Positions 16,749 to 26,500 of a stretch of 64,000 bases of DNA are shown here, piece after piece. Under the pieces are notes generated by a model that was not told the origin of the DNA, searched no databases, and worked only from the letters and a program-made list of their open reading frames with translations. The position numbers were made by a program, and so were the translations under genes. Location: the NCBI GenBank assembly GCA_030695565.1, contig JAUYRZ010000070.1, positions 1-64,000 on the forward strand. Direction: 5' to 3'. This stretch comes from Archangium sp. GTDB taxonomy: Bacteria; Myxococcota; Myxococcia; Myxococcales; Myxococcaceae. Position 1 is the stretch's first letter, and every line of letters begins with the position of its first letter.

Positions 16749-17471
16749 ATGGACTGGGAGGTGACTGCTGAAGAGCTGGCTGCCTGGGCGCGGGCGCACC
16801 CCGGAGTCCCCGTCGGTGTCGACGTGCGCTTGAGCCTGGCTTGTGCGCGCGGCGACCCGCTGGCCCTCGCGTCGTTCGACGCGCAGTTCCGAGACCCCAT
16901 CGAGGCCATCGTGCGCCCGTTGGGCGACGCCGACTTCGTCAGCGAGGTCAGCCAGCGGGTTCGCCAGCGGCTCTTGATGCCCGACGGCGCCACGCCCCCG
17001 CGCATCGCCGGTTTCGCTGGCCGTGGCAGTCTCTTGAAGTTCGTTCAAGCCGTCGCGCTGCGAACGGCGCTCAACCTGAGGCAGGAGTCGCGGCGCTACG
17101 TGAGCCTCGACCCCGACGAGGCGATCCTCGAGCTGCCCTCGAGCGGCAACGACCCTGAGCTCGAGCTGCTCAAGCTGCGCTTCCGCGCTGAGTTCAAGGC
17201 CTCCATCTCGGCCGCGATGCAGACGCTCGAAGCCGATCTGCGCACCGCGCTGCGGCAGGTCTACCTCGACGGGCTCACGCTGGCAGAGGTCGGCAAGCTG
17301 CATGGGTGGTCGGTCGCCACGGCCTCTCGCCGCCTCGCCACCGCGCGCGCCGAGGTGCTCGCGCGCACCCGCTTGAACCTCGGCGCTCAGCTTCGGCTGG
17401 CCCCCCACGAGCTCGACAGCATGCTGCGCCTCATCGAGAGCCGGCTCTCGCTCGAGACGCTCGAGACCTGA
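16749..17471 (+). CDS. ECF-like sigma factor paired with a Ser/Thr kinase
   Basis: A 240-residue sigma-70-like protein. Region 2 (FDAQFRDPIEAIVRPL, VSEVSQRVRQRLL) and region 4 (ALRQVYLDGLTLAEVGKLHGWSVATASRRL, a helix-turn-helix) are recognisable, with a longer N-terminal part than minimal ECF factors. It has no anti-sigma gene. Instead it faces, tail to tail and only 13 bases away, a kinase that carries an anti-sigma-like zinc motif. In Myxococcota and Planctomycetota some ECF groups are controlled by adjacent Ser/Thr kinases, so phosphorylation or sequestration by that kinase is the likely control. The start at 16749 is the ATG that begins the homologous region. Confidence 0.8.
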   Translation: MDWEVTAEELAAWARAHPGVPVGVDVRLSLACARGDPLALASFDAQFRDPIEAIVRPLGDADFVSEVSQRVRQRLLMPDGATPPRIAGFAGRGSLLKFVQAVALRTALNLRQESRRYVSLDPDEAILELPSSGNDPELELLKLRFRAEFKASISAAMQTLEADLRTALRQVYLDGLTLAEVGKLHGWSVATASRRLATARAEVLARTRLNLGAQLRLAPHELDSMLRLIESRLSLETLET

Positions 17472-17484
17472 GCGCTGGAGCAGC

Positions 17485-20154
17485 TCACAAAGGCGAGCAC
17501 CCCTTGCTGTTTCTGGCTTCGTCGCGCGGGCCGTTCATCGCAGGAATCAACTGCCCCTTCGACTCGAGCGCCGCGAAGCGCTCGAGCGCCGCGCGAAACC
17601 TCGCGCACCCATCTTCACGGCGGCGCAGCTCGATGAGCACGTGCCCCTGCTCCACAAGGCAGATGGCCCTTCGCCCCACGAGGCGCGCGTTGTCTGGTTC
17701 GCGCTCGAGCAGCCTCGAGAACACCGCCTCTGAGGCCTCCAACTCGGTGAGGGCCTGGGCGAAGTGGCGCTGGGCCCGCAGCGCGCTCGCCACGCCATAG
17801 TGGCCGTCGGCCACCCACTCCTCGACGGTGCTGTTGGCGGGGTCTTCCGCGAGCATCGCCGTCGCGCGCCGGCTGACCTCCTGAAAGGCGAAGAGGCCCC
17901 GGTCGACCCGCTTGCCGTCGAGGGCCACGTACCCTTCTCGCAGCCTGGCGATCACGAGGTCACGCCGCGCGAGCGAGGTGGGGTCGTTCTTCGCCAGCCC
18001 CTCGAGCACCCGCAGGTCCTCGTCGATGGTCTCCAGCGCTTCGTCGAAGCGGCCCACCCCGCTGAGCGCCTGGGCGTGGTTCATCAACATCACGGCCAGA
18101 TCTCGCGACAAGATCGCGTTCTGCGGGTCATCGGCCAGCTCCTTGCGCGAGAGCGAAAGCGCGCGGGTCGTCAGCTCGAGGGCACGCGCGTGCTGCTGCT
18201 CGAAGATGAAGCCAGCCGCCAGCGAGCCGAGCACCGTGTTGCGGCCCCGCTTCGCCGCTGCCGACAGCGGCTCCTGGGCGAGCGCCTCTTCGAAGAGCGA
18301 AAGGGCCTCTTCCCAGTTCCGCAGCGCGTCGGTGTTGCGGCCGTCTTGCTGAAGCAGGCCTGCCACCGAGTTGAGCGTCGAGCCCAGCCCCATGACGAAG
18401 AGCGGCGTTCGCCGCAACGCGAGCACCGCGCGGCGTGAGGCGAGCGAAGCCTCGAGGGCCGTGCGCGCTTGCGCCAGCTGGTTTTGCTGCAGCCGCACCT
18501 GCCCGATGGCCAGCTGCACCCGCGAGAGCTCGAAACGCTGCTCGGCGTCATCGGGCTGCTCAGAGGCGAGCGCCAGCCCCAGGGCAGCGGCCCGCTGGTA
18601 GGCGGCGATGGCGCTCTCGAGCTGACCCGAGACCTCTTCGATCGCCCCGAGCTTCTCGTCGCTCATCGCCACTGCGCGACGGGCGTCACGATCTCCGGGC
18701 GCCCGCTGGAGCACCACCTGAGCGAGAGCCTGGCCCCGCTCATAACTGCGCCGGGCTTCATCGGTCTGGCCGAGGCTGGAGCCGAAGGGGTCGCCCTGAA
18801 CGTCACCTACCTTGAGCCAGGCGCGCGCGAGCTCGCGCTGCAAGGTCAGATCGCCCTGGGCCTCAGTCGCCAGCGAGTCGAGGTAGCCGATGGTGTCCTT
18901 CACGAGGCGCTCTCGCAGCGGCGTCGAGCCTGGCAGGTCGGCGATACCATCGTGGTAGTCGAACAGCACCGCGTGCGCGAGCACCCGCACCTGCTCGAAG
19001 CGCCGCTGGGCGCGGTCTCGTTCTTCCATCGCGACGCGGGCCTGAGAGGCAGTCGCCACCAGCCCTGCGCCGAGCGATGCGAGAACCACCACCGCGGCTC
19101 CGACGGCGAGCCGATGGCGACGCACGAAGCGCGTCACGCGGTAGCGGAGATCGCCCCGGCGCGCCAGCGTGCCCGTGCCCTCGAGCGAAGCCCGGAGGTC
19201 GTCGGCGAAGGCCTGGGCCGAGGCATACCGATCGCCGGGTTCCTTGCGCAGGGCCATCGCCAACACCGCGTCGAGATCGCCTTCCAGCGCGCGGGCTCTG
19301 GCTGGGGTCGTCGCGCTGCGGCTGCACGGCGCGGGCTCGGTCTGGCGAATGGCGCTCAGCAAGGCCTCGAGGTCACCGGGAGGGGTGCGCCAGGGTGAGG
19401 TGCCGCTCAAGAGTTCGTAGAGCACCACGCCCAGGGAAAAGACGTCGCTGGCAGTGGTGATGGGTTCACCGCGCACCTGCTCGGGCGAAGCGAAGGCCGG
19501 CGTCATCGGCTGCTGGCCAGTCTGGGTGAGGCGCAGGTCGCGCTCGAGCAGGCGGGCGATGCCGAAGTCGACGAGGCGGGGCTGGCCTTCGAGGTCGACC
19601 AACACGTTGGCGGGCTTCAGGTCGCGGTGCACCACGAGGTGCCGATGGGCGTGCTGAACCGCTGCCAGCACCGGGAGGAAGAGCTCGACCCGTGCGCGCA
19701 CCGAGAGGTGGTGTTGTTCGGCGTAGACGTCGATGGGGGCCCCGTCGACGAAGTCCATCGCAAACCAGGGCCGGTGATCGACCGTCTCGCCGCCGTCGAG
19801 CAGCCGCGCGATGTGGGCGTGCTCGAGGCCGCCCAACACGTAGCGCTCGTGCAGGAAGCGCGCGTCGCTGCCGGTGTGGCGCGCGTGCGCGATCTTCACG
19901 GCCACCCGGCGCGACAGCCTCGGGTCCCACGCAGACCAGACGGTGCCCATGCCGCCGGCGCCGACCTTCTCGCGCAGCTCGTAGCGGCCCACCCGGTTCG
20001 CGGCGGGTGGCTCCGCGCCGGTGAGCGCCGAGAGCAATGCGCGGCAGGCGTCGCACCCCGAGACATGCTCGGTCAGCCGTGCGACCTCTTCGGCCGGCAC
20101 GCTGCCGGTAGACCACGCTGCCAACGCCTCGTCGCTGGGGTGCTCCTCGTTCAT
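17485..20154 (-). CDS. Transmembrane Ser/Thr protein kinase with anti-sigma-like zinc motif and TPRs
   Basis: Residues 1-50 carry an HxxxCxxC motif (H30, C34, C37) as in zinc-binding anti-sigma domains. Residues 57-325 are a Hanks-type kinase with an intact set of motifs: GAGGMG 65-70, Lys87, HRDLKPAN from 176, DFG 196-198. One membrane helix lies at about 349-371. The remaining 500 residues are helical TPR-like repeats, predicted outside the membrane, probably for signal or peptide binding. The zinc domain and kinase are cytoplasmic, ideally placed to bind and phosphorylate the convergent ECF sigma factor. The group II intron remnant ends just upstream of the start codon, so the native promoter may have been displaced. 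Confidence 0.9.
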   Translation of the reverse strand: MNEEHPSDEALAAWSTGSVPAEEVARLTEHVSGCDACRALLSALTGAEPPAANRVGRYELREKVGAGGMGTVWSAWDPRLSRRVAVKIAHARHTGSDARFLHERYVLGGLEHAHIARLLDGGETVDHRPWFAMDFVDGAPIDVYAEQHHLSVRARVELFLPVLAAVQHAHRHLVVHRDLKPANVLVDLEGQPRLVDFGIARLLERDLRLTQTGQQPMTPAFASPEQVRGEPITTASDVFSLGVVLYELLSGTSPWRTPPGDLEALLSAIRQTEPAPCSRSATTPARARALEGDLDAVLAMALRKEPGDRYASAQAFADDLRASLEGTGTLARRGDLRYRVTRFVRRHRLAVGAAVVVLASLGAGLVATASQARVAMEERDRAQRRFEQVRVLAHAVLFDYHDGIADLPGSTPLRERLVKDTIGYLDSLATEAQGDLTLQRELARAWLKVGDVQGDPFGSSLGQTDEARRSYERGQALAQVVLQRAPGDRDARRAVAMSDEKLGAIEEVSGQLESAIAAYQRAAALGLALASEQPDDAEQRFELSRVQLAIGQVRLQQNQLAQARTALEASLASRRAVLALRRTPLFVMGLGSTLNSVAGLLQQDGRNTDALRNWEEALSLFEEALAQEPLSAAAKRGRNTVLGSLAAGFIFEQQHARALELTTRALSLSRKELADDPQNAILSRDLAVMLMNHAQALSGVGRFDEALETIDEDLRVLEGLAKNDPTSLARRDLVIARLREGYVALDGKRVDRGLFAFQEVSRRATAMLAEDPANSTVEEWVADGHYGVASALRAQRHFAQALTELEASEAVFSRLLEREPDNARLVGRRAICLVEQGHVLIELRRREDGCARFRAALERFAALESKGQLIPAMNGPRDEARNSKGCSPL

Positions 20155-20157
20155 TGG

Positions 20158-20178
20158 TAGATCCTGCCTCCGGCAGGG
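20158..20178. promoter_or_regulatory. Perfect 6-bp hairpin just before the kinase start
   Basis: CCTGCC and GGCAGG flank a 3-base loop a few bases upstream of the kinase ATG (minus strand). It could occlude the ribosome site or be part of the intron insertion target. No poly-T follows it. Confidence 0.4.
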
Positions 20179-20225
20179 ATTTCGATGTTGCGTTGAAATT
20201 CACTGCCTCGGGCAAGACCCCCGCT

Positions 20226-20259
20226 CAAACCGTACGTGCGGATTTCCCGCATACGGCTT
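20226..20259 (-). ncRNA. Group II intron catalytic domain V
   Basis: The minus strand reads AGCCGTATGCGGGAAATCC and then GCACGTACGGTTT. It contains the invariant AGC triad, a GAAA tetraloop and the mid-stem CG bulge region of domain V, folding into one hairpin of about 34 bases. This is the best-conserved part of any group II intron and makes the identification firm. The domain VI that should follow, with its branch-point A, is not clearly formed. Confidence 0.85.
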
Positions 20260-20314
20260 ACCGACAGCCCTTCTCGGACGGCTTGCGTCAGCTTCGACTT
20301 GGCCGCTCCGCGTA

Positions 20315-20528
20315 GCTGATCGATCGAGTCGAGCGCTTTTGACAGCACGACGGGCCTATGCCCGAAGGGGTGCTTAGCCTCGTTCACACGGGGCAATCCC
20401 TCGCGTCTCGGCTCTTCGTCAGCGCGGCTGAAGCAGAGGCCCTTCCCTCCGGTGACGTTCTTCTGCGTCACCATCACGGGTACTACGACCCCCTCGGACT
20501 CCCGCTGCACAACGACCCATTTCGCCAT
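20315..20528 (-). pseudogene. N-terminal stub of group II intron reverse transcriptase
   Basis: About 70 codons from ATG 20528 (MAKWVVVQRESEGVVVPVM) match the usual start of bacterial intron-encoded proteins, including TQKNVTGGKG and REGLPRVNEAKHPFG. They stop before the first reverse transcriptase motif. The frame then runs into the RNA-only domain V region. This is an internal deletion of roughly 1.2 kb relative to a normal intron ORF, not a functional protein. Confidence 0.75.
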
Positions 20529-21356
20529 CGGCTTATTGGGGCGCCTCTGTGGCCTTACCCACGGTGCAGACGAGCCTCTCGTGTTCCGCCCTGCTCCTTG
20601 CTCGCGTGCTGCTCCCAATACCCCGCCGAGACTTCCCGCCCATCCGGACTCCCGGGCAGAAAACATGGCCTTCGCCGCGACATGCTCGGCTCGGCTCTCG
20701 GATTGTGAGTCTTTCGAGGCGGCAGGCTTCACTTGATGTTGCGGCCCGCGAGCTTGCCTCCCGCTGTCGGCTTTCGCTTTCAGGGGCTTTCGACACCAGG
20801 CTTCACCCTTCGACCTCTCGGCCTTTGGTGCTGGTCTGCTACCGGGCTCTCCGGCGACTACCCGTGCGGGACTTTCACCCGCTGGAACAGTGCAGCGTGA
20901 CGCGGCTTCTCCGGTCGGTCGCCCTTCCGTCAGTTCCGAGTCTTCACGACGCACCATGGGGTGACGATAGCAACCAGGGCGGCGCGGGGACCGCAGCCGT
21001 GTCGCATCGTCTCTGCTGGCACCTCGGCAACGTGAAGATGGTCGCTTTGCCGCGGGTCGCACTTCGTCTGGAACCACCCGTCCTCCGAGAGCAGCTGGTT
21101 GCGACCGATTGTCACGAGGCGACGATGGCCGTGACGAGGGGCGCGGGGAACATTCGACCGGACTGCACCTCGATCGGTTCATCGAACTGCTTCGCTGATC
21201 CGGACTTCCTTCCGCGCAGCGCCTGCCCGACACGCGGGTTGTTCAGCTTGTTCTTTCGTCACCGCACTCAGCTCCCGACGCGCGCGAAGACCCACCTGAC
21301 GCCCCCGCGTGACAGGGCAACTTGCGTTTCGCGACCGCGCTCCGTACTCAGCCGCC

Positions 21357-21752
21357 ATGAGCACTGAAATCAAGTGGACGATGCTGCTCGGGGTGATCGT
21401 GGCGAGCGCAGCACTCGCCGAGTCGCCGCCGACGCCGCCGACGCCACCCATCGTCACGGGCAGCCTGGACAAGGCTCTCATCCGCGAAGTGATTCAGCGC
21501 AACCGCTCGCAGATTCGCTACTGCTACGACAAGCAGCTGCTGAAGAGCCCGACGCTGGCAGGGAAGGTCGCGGTCACCTTCCACATCTCGCCCGAGGGGC
21601 CGGTGAGCAGCGCGGAAGTCGCCCAGTCAACCGTCGCCGATGTAGAGCTGGAGAGCTGCATCGTCGAGCGAGTGCGCACCTGGGTCTTTCCCAAGCCGAA
21701 GGGCGGCGGAAAGGTGATCGTCACCTATCCGTTCATGTTCAGCGCAAAGTAG
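21357..21752 (+). CDS. AgmX/PglI C-terminal-domain protein (TonB-like)
   Basis: A 131-residue exported protein. Residues 1-22 form a signal peptide (MLLGVIVASAALAE). After a Pro-rich linker comes SLDKALIREVIQRNRSQIRYCYDKQL, GKVAVTFHISPEG and then CIVERVRTWVFPKPKGGG. This domain ends many myxobacterial gliding- and motility-associated proteins such as AgmX/PglI and resembles the energy-transducing TonB C-terminal fold. Here it stands alone, without the usual long N-terminal part, so it may be a periplasmic partner protein. The ATG at 21357 is chosen for the signal peptide. Confidence 0.82.
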   Translation: MSTEIKWTMLLGVIVASAALAESPPTPPTPPIVTGSLDKALIREVIQRNRSQIRYCYDKQLLKSPTLAGKVAVTFHISPEGPVSSAEVAQSTVADVELESCIVERVRTWVFPKPKGGGKVIVTYPFMFSAK

Positions 21753-21890
21753 TCAGAGGAGCCCCGCGAGCGGGCCGGTGCAGTGCGCGAATTCACCGAA
21801 CGTCGTGCCCGGCACGCCCATCGCGTTCATCAACGAGACGAGCAGGTTGTTGTGCGGCATCCCGAGAGGCGGTGCCTGCTTCTGGCAGTG
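21753..21890 (-). pseudogene. C-terminal fragment of a DUF1552 protein
   Basis: The last 45 codons of a minus-strand frame read CQKQAPPLGMPHNN, LLVSLMNAMGVPGTTFGEF and CTGPLAGLL, which is the characteristic end of DUF1552 family proteins. These are roughly 400-residue exported proteins usually paired with DUF1592/DUF1588 cytochrome-like proteins. Upstream the resemblance stops abruptly, so only a tail remains. The partner gene is absent. Confidence 0.6.
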
Positions 21891-21899
21891 GTTCGGCTC

Positions 21900-22165
21900 G
21901 AGCAAGTGAGCTCGTTTGATGATCCGCCGATCGGATCCTGGGTTCGGATCTCCGTGATGGAGTTCGGCCCGGTGATCGCCTTCGTCTATCTCGATGCTCA
22001 GGCCGGTCTCTCCGCGAAGGGCGGCGTCGAGGGCAAGATGGAGACCGGCATGACCGTGCGCTACCCGGTCGGCGCGCCGTGGATCGCGCTCGACGCCGCT
22101 GAGTGCAAGCGACTCGAGCTCCCGGCAATTCCTCCCTGGCTCCATCACTACGGGCTCCCGGTTTG
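21900..22165 (+). pseudogene. Possible fragment of an unknown protein
   Basis: The plus strand has protein-like sequence (WVRISVMEFGPVIAFVYLDA, GKMETGMTVRYPVGAPWIAL) but no start codon of its own. Upstream the frame is the antisense of the DUF1552 fragment; downstream it runs into the next gene in another frame. I do not recognise the family. It is probably a second piece of debris in this 0.5-kb gap. Confidence 0.35.
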
Positions 22166-22242
22166 TTCTTCTTCTTCACTGGTGATGACGCCCATCGACG
22201 AAGGCCCACCGACAGACTCATCAACCGCAATAGGCTCAGGGC

Positions 22243-23373
22243 ATGACGGAAGAGACGCAGTGGGTGGACGCCGGTAGCGAGCAGGCCCTCCGCAGCAAGC
22301 CGGTCACCGCGGTCAGAGTCGCCGCCACCAACCTCGCCATCACCTTTCGCGAAGGAGCGTTCGGAGCGATCTCAGGCGCGTGCAACCACGCGGGTGGGCC
22401 GCTGGGAGAAGGTTCCCTCGAAGGCGACTACGTCGTCTGCCCCTGGCACTACTGGAAGTTCCACGCGACCACCGGCCTGGGAGAGCCCGGCTACGAAGCC
22501 GACCGGGTGCCCGCTTACGCGGTGAAGGTCGAAGGCGGCCGGGTGCTGGTCGACCTGAAGTCCGCCACCAGGCGCAACAAGGCCAAGCACGCCCCGCATC
22601 CGCTCAGCCGCGAGGTGGTGCGGGCGCCCGGGCCGATTCGGGTGGTGGGTGTCTCCACCACCGCGATGGACCCCGCTCATCCCCGGTACAGCACCTCAGA
22701 CGTGCTGCTGACCACCGCGCTCGAGCACGCCAAGGCGATCGGCTGCGAGACCCAGAAGATCGATCTCTGGAAGCTGGGCTTCCGAAACTGCGAGGGCTTT
22801 TATTCCAAGGCCGCGCGCGCCTGCACCTGGCCCTGCTCCATCACGCAGATGGACAAGACTGATCAGATGGAGGTCGTCTACGAGGCCTTCGTTCACTGGG
22901 CCGACGCGATCGTCGTCGCGACGCCCATCCGCTGGGGCAACGCGAGCAGCCTCTATTACAAGATGGCCGAGCGGATGAACTGCGTGCAGAACCAGGAGAC
23001 CATCGCCAACCGGCACCTGATGCAGAAGAAGACGGCGGCCTTCATCATCACCGGCGGCCAGGACAACGTTCAGGCGGTGGCGGGGCAGTTGCTCGGCTTT
23101 TTCTCCGAGCTCGGCTGCCACCTCCCTCCGTTTCCCTTCATCGCCCACTCGCGTGGCTGGAGCGCGGAGGACATGCAGAACAACGTGCGCTCGGTGAAGA
23201 ACAGCGACTCGTTGCGAGACGGCGCGCGGGCGTTGATCGATCGCACGGTCTCGTTGTCGCGGCTCATCGTCGAGGGTGCGATGCCCGCGTCGCAGCTCGC
23301 ACGTGGTGGCCGCAAGGCGCACGCGCTGGAGCCGTTCGAGGAAGCGCCGGTCACGGGCGACGCGAAGGGCTGA
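22243..23373 (+). CDS. Rieske [2Fe-2S] / NADPH-dependent FMN reductase fusion
   Basis: Residues 5-105 are a Rieske ferredoxin domain with complete cluster ligands C47-x-H49 and C66-xx-H69 (ACNHAGG and CPWHYWKF). Residues 130-350 resemble the flavodoxin-fold NADPH-dependent FMN reductase family (IRVVGVSTTAMDP, WADAIVVATPIRWGNASSLYYKMAER, AAFIITGGQDN). Three extra cysteines (NCEGFYSKAARACTWPC) are inserted in the second domain. The fusion implies electron transfer between flavin and the 2Fe-2S cluster inside one soluble cytoplasmic protein. Substrate and partner are unknown. It stands alone, with debris before it and the big surface operon after. Confidence 0.88.
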   Translation: MTEETQWVDAGSEQALRSKPVTAVRVAATNLAITFREGAFGAISGACNHAGGPLGEGSLEGDYVVCPWHYWKFHATTGLGEPGYEADRVPAYAVKVEGGRVLVDLKSATRRNKAKHAPHPLSREVVRAPGPIRVVGVSTTAMDPAHPRYSTSDVLLTTALEHAKAIGCETQKIDLWKLGFRNCEGFYSKAARACTWPCSITQMDKTDQMEVVYEAFVHWADAIVVATPIRWGNASSLYYKMAERMNCVQNQETIANRHLMQKKTAAFIITGGQDNVQAVAGQLLGFFSELGCHLPPFPFIAHSRGWSAEDMQNNVRSVKNSDSLRDGARALIDRTVSLSRLIVEGAMPASQLARGGRKAHALEPFEEAPVTGDAKG

Positions 23374-23551
23374 CGTGTCACAGCCAACGTGCCCGAGTTG
23401 CCAACGAGCGATGGAGCTCCCATCGTCTGGCCGGGGTCACAAGCGCCTACACCCGCGCACCAATAAGTTGAGCTGAGTCAATCCATTCGTTGACGCGCAG
23501 TGCTCGGCACCAAATGATTCACAGCTTCGTCGCCCTGAAGTGGAGTCCCGA

Positions 23552-26500
23552 GTGCGTGTTCTGACAGTGAGTCTGTTGGTGTTGAGCTTTGGGTGTGCCC
23601 CGGAAGTCCCCAAGCAGCTCGACTCTCCCTTCTCGATGGCGAGCCACTCCATGGCGTTCGCCAACTACGCGGACGGCTACCCGTTCTCGGAGTTGGACGC
23701 CGATCTCGCGGTGCGCATGTTCGGCGCGGAGGTCTGCCAGAACGCGGCCTCTCCCTGCGAGCTCACCCCGGCGGCCCGGGCCTTCGTCAAGCGCGCCAAC
23801 CGCGCGATGGAGGGCGGCCGCTGCGAAGGCTTTGCCGTCTTGTCTTCGCTCTTCGAGGCAGGCCAGCTCGACCCGGTCGACTTCGAGGGCGCGACCGCCC
23901 GCGAGCTCACCCTGGAGGGCAACGCCCGGCTGCAGCGGGAGCTGGCCTACTGGTTCGCCACCCAGCTCGTACCGGAGGCTTCGACCGAGAAGACCAAGCA
24001 GTACATGGCCAAAGACGTGATGCCTGCGCTCGCCAGCGCCCTGGCCAAAGACTCGAAGGAGCGCTGGCGCATCGGCATCGTCCGCAAGAAGGGGAAGACC
24101 ATCTCGGGCGGCCACGCCCTGACCCCCATCGGCTACTACTCAGACCCCACCCAGAAGGGTGTCTATTGGCTGCGCGTCTACGACAACAACCGCCCTGACG
24201 CCGAGCGGCTGATGAAGATCGACACGGTGAACAACCGCTGGGAGTTCGAGGCCTCCGAGAACCCCGAGAAGTCGCCGCGGCTGTACTTCGGGGACGCCAG
24301 CAACAAGAACCCCCTCTACCTGGCGCCCGTCTTCACCCGGCAGGGCACGCTGCCCTGCGAGTTCTGCAAGAGCGGCGGTTCAGTGCAGGTCAGCACCACC
24401 GGCGGGGCCCAGGTGTCGGCCTCCGGGGTGGGCGTGTCTGACGGCGAGCTCACGGGCCCGGTCTCGCCGGGCTTCTCGCAGGGCCTCGACGACGCGCCCG
24501 CGACCTTCATCTACAACTTGCCCGCAGCTTCGGCGCAGAACTTCGTGCTGACGCACCCGGAAGACGCCGACTACCCGTTCGCCGAACAGGGCGTGGAGAT
24601 CGCTGGCGGCACCTTCACCGTCTCGGTGGACGACCTGCAGATCACCGCCACCGACCAACTGCAGCTCCAGAACAACGGCGGGGCGGTCAAGTACACCAAC
24701 GCCTCCGGGAGCAGCCTGAGGCTCAAGACCGAGCTCGCGCTGACCGACGGCGGCGCGCTCTCGGTCGCGGCCGTGGTGAGCGGCGCGTCGAGCGACGTGT
24801 CGGCCAACGTCGATCCCCTGACGGGCCAGGTCTCGATCGCGGCGGGCAACTCCGCAGGCGCGCAGGTCACGATGGTGGTCACCACCACCAACGGCGCCGG
24901 CGAGGAGACCACCGGGCAGCTCACCTTCACGTCCAACGGCGACGGCGGCATCACCGCCGACACCAGCGCCTGGGCCGGCGGTGACCCGCTGACCGGCACC
25001 GTCACCAACAACGGCATGACCATGACCGTCACCAACGCCTGCGAAGACGGGGTGCGCTCGGGCATGGAGACCGACGTGGACTGCGGCGCCGTGTGCATGA
25101 CGAAGTGCGACGTGGCGAAGGGCTGCAGCACCGGCGCCGATTGCGCGTCGACCTTCTGTCACGCGACCACGAAGCTGTGCGTGGCCACGTCCTGCGAAGA
25201 CGCCACCCGCAGCGGCGACGAGAGCGACGTGGACTGCGGCGGCTCGACCTGCGCCCGCTGCGCGCTCGGCCAGGCCTGCGCGGGCAACGCTGACTGCAGC
25301 TCGAACGCCGCCTGTGTGGGGAGCGTGTGCGCCGCCACCTGGGTGGTGGGCCTCACCGTCAACGGCCTGCCCAGCACGGCGCAGGTGGTGGTGCAGAACA
25401 ACGGCGGCGACGACCTGACCCTCTCGGGCAACGGCAGCTTCGCCTTCCCCACCCGGGTGGTGGGGCCGTACGCGGTGACCGTCTTCAGCCAGCCGCTCAT
25501 CGCCACTTGCACCGTGGTCAACGGCGCGGGCACCGCCACCGCTGACGTCTCGAACCTCCAGGTGAACTGCACGCCGACCTGGGCGCTGGCCGGCACCGTG
25601 AGCGGGCTGCCCATGGGCGAGTCAATCGTGCTGCAGAACGGGGCCGACGCACTCACCCTCACCGCCGACGGCGCCTTCACCTTCAACAACCGGGTGACCG
25701 GCGCTTATGCGGTGACGGTCCAGACGCAGCCCACCAGCGCGAGCTGCGTGGTGGCCAACGGCTCGGGCACCGCGACCTCGAACGTCAGCGGCGTCACCGT
25801 GACCTGCGCCACGGGCTACTCCATCGGCGGGGCGCTCACAGGCCTCCCCATCGGCCAGCAGGTGACGCTGCGGAACAACGGCGGCGATGATCTCACGCTG
25901 CTGGGCGACGGCCCCTTCACCTTCGCCACGCGCGTCAGCGGCGCCTACGCGGTCACCGTCTCGGCCCAGCCCATGGGCGCGGCCTGCACCGTGAGCAGCG
26001 GGTCAGGCACTGCGAGCGCCAACGTGACCAGCGTGACGGTGGGCTGCGTCGCCTCGGGGGACCTCGACCCGTCCTTCAACATGGTGGGCTGGCTGGCCTC
26101 GCCACAGGGCACCGGCTCCGACTTCTGGACCGACAGCGTGCTCAACCCGGACGGCACCATGACGCTGGCGGGGCAGATCACCGTCGGCGCCGGTGACACC
26201 GACTGGGTCATCAGCAAGGTGACGGCGGCCGGCACGCTCGACCCCAGCTTCGGGCTCGGTGGCCACGCCACGCTCGGTCGGGGGGCGGGCATCGAATACC
26301 CGCGGGGCATCTTCCGGGACGGCTCGGGCAACTTCGTGGTCGTCGGCGGCCTCTGGGGGGCTACTGACCCCGACCTGGGCGTCGCCCGCTTCACGCCCAC
26401 CGGCAGCCTCGACACCACCTTCGGCATCTCGGGGACCCAGATCAGCGACCCGGGCCAGTGGGAATACTTCGAAGACGTCGCGCAGGACGCCACGGGCCGC

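Larger units (their letters stand above)
20200..21267 (-). mobile_element. ORF-deleted group II intron
   Basis: On the minus strand a GTGCG sequence at 21267-21263 fits the group II intron 5' end. Typical domain I-III strings follow: GGGTGAAAGTCCCGCACGGG, GAAGCCTGGTGTCGAAAG, GGAGGCAAGCTCGCGGGCC and CATCAAGTGAAGCCTG. Near 20528 begins the usual N-terminus of an intron-encoded protein (QRESEGVVVP, TGGKGLCF), but after about 70 codons the sequence jumps straight to domain V. The reverse transcriptase, maturase and endonuclease are therefore gone. The 3' boundary near 20200 is uncertain. The element lies between an AgmX-type gene and the kinase gene. It could splice or move only with a maturase supplied in trans. 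Confidence 0.8.

Noticed and set aside
20151-21233. 360-codon frame through the group II intron
   Set aside because: Most of it translates structured intron RNA and runs through domain V; only the 70-codon reverse transcriptase stub near 20528 is protein-derived.
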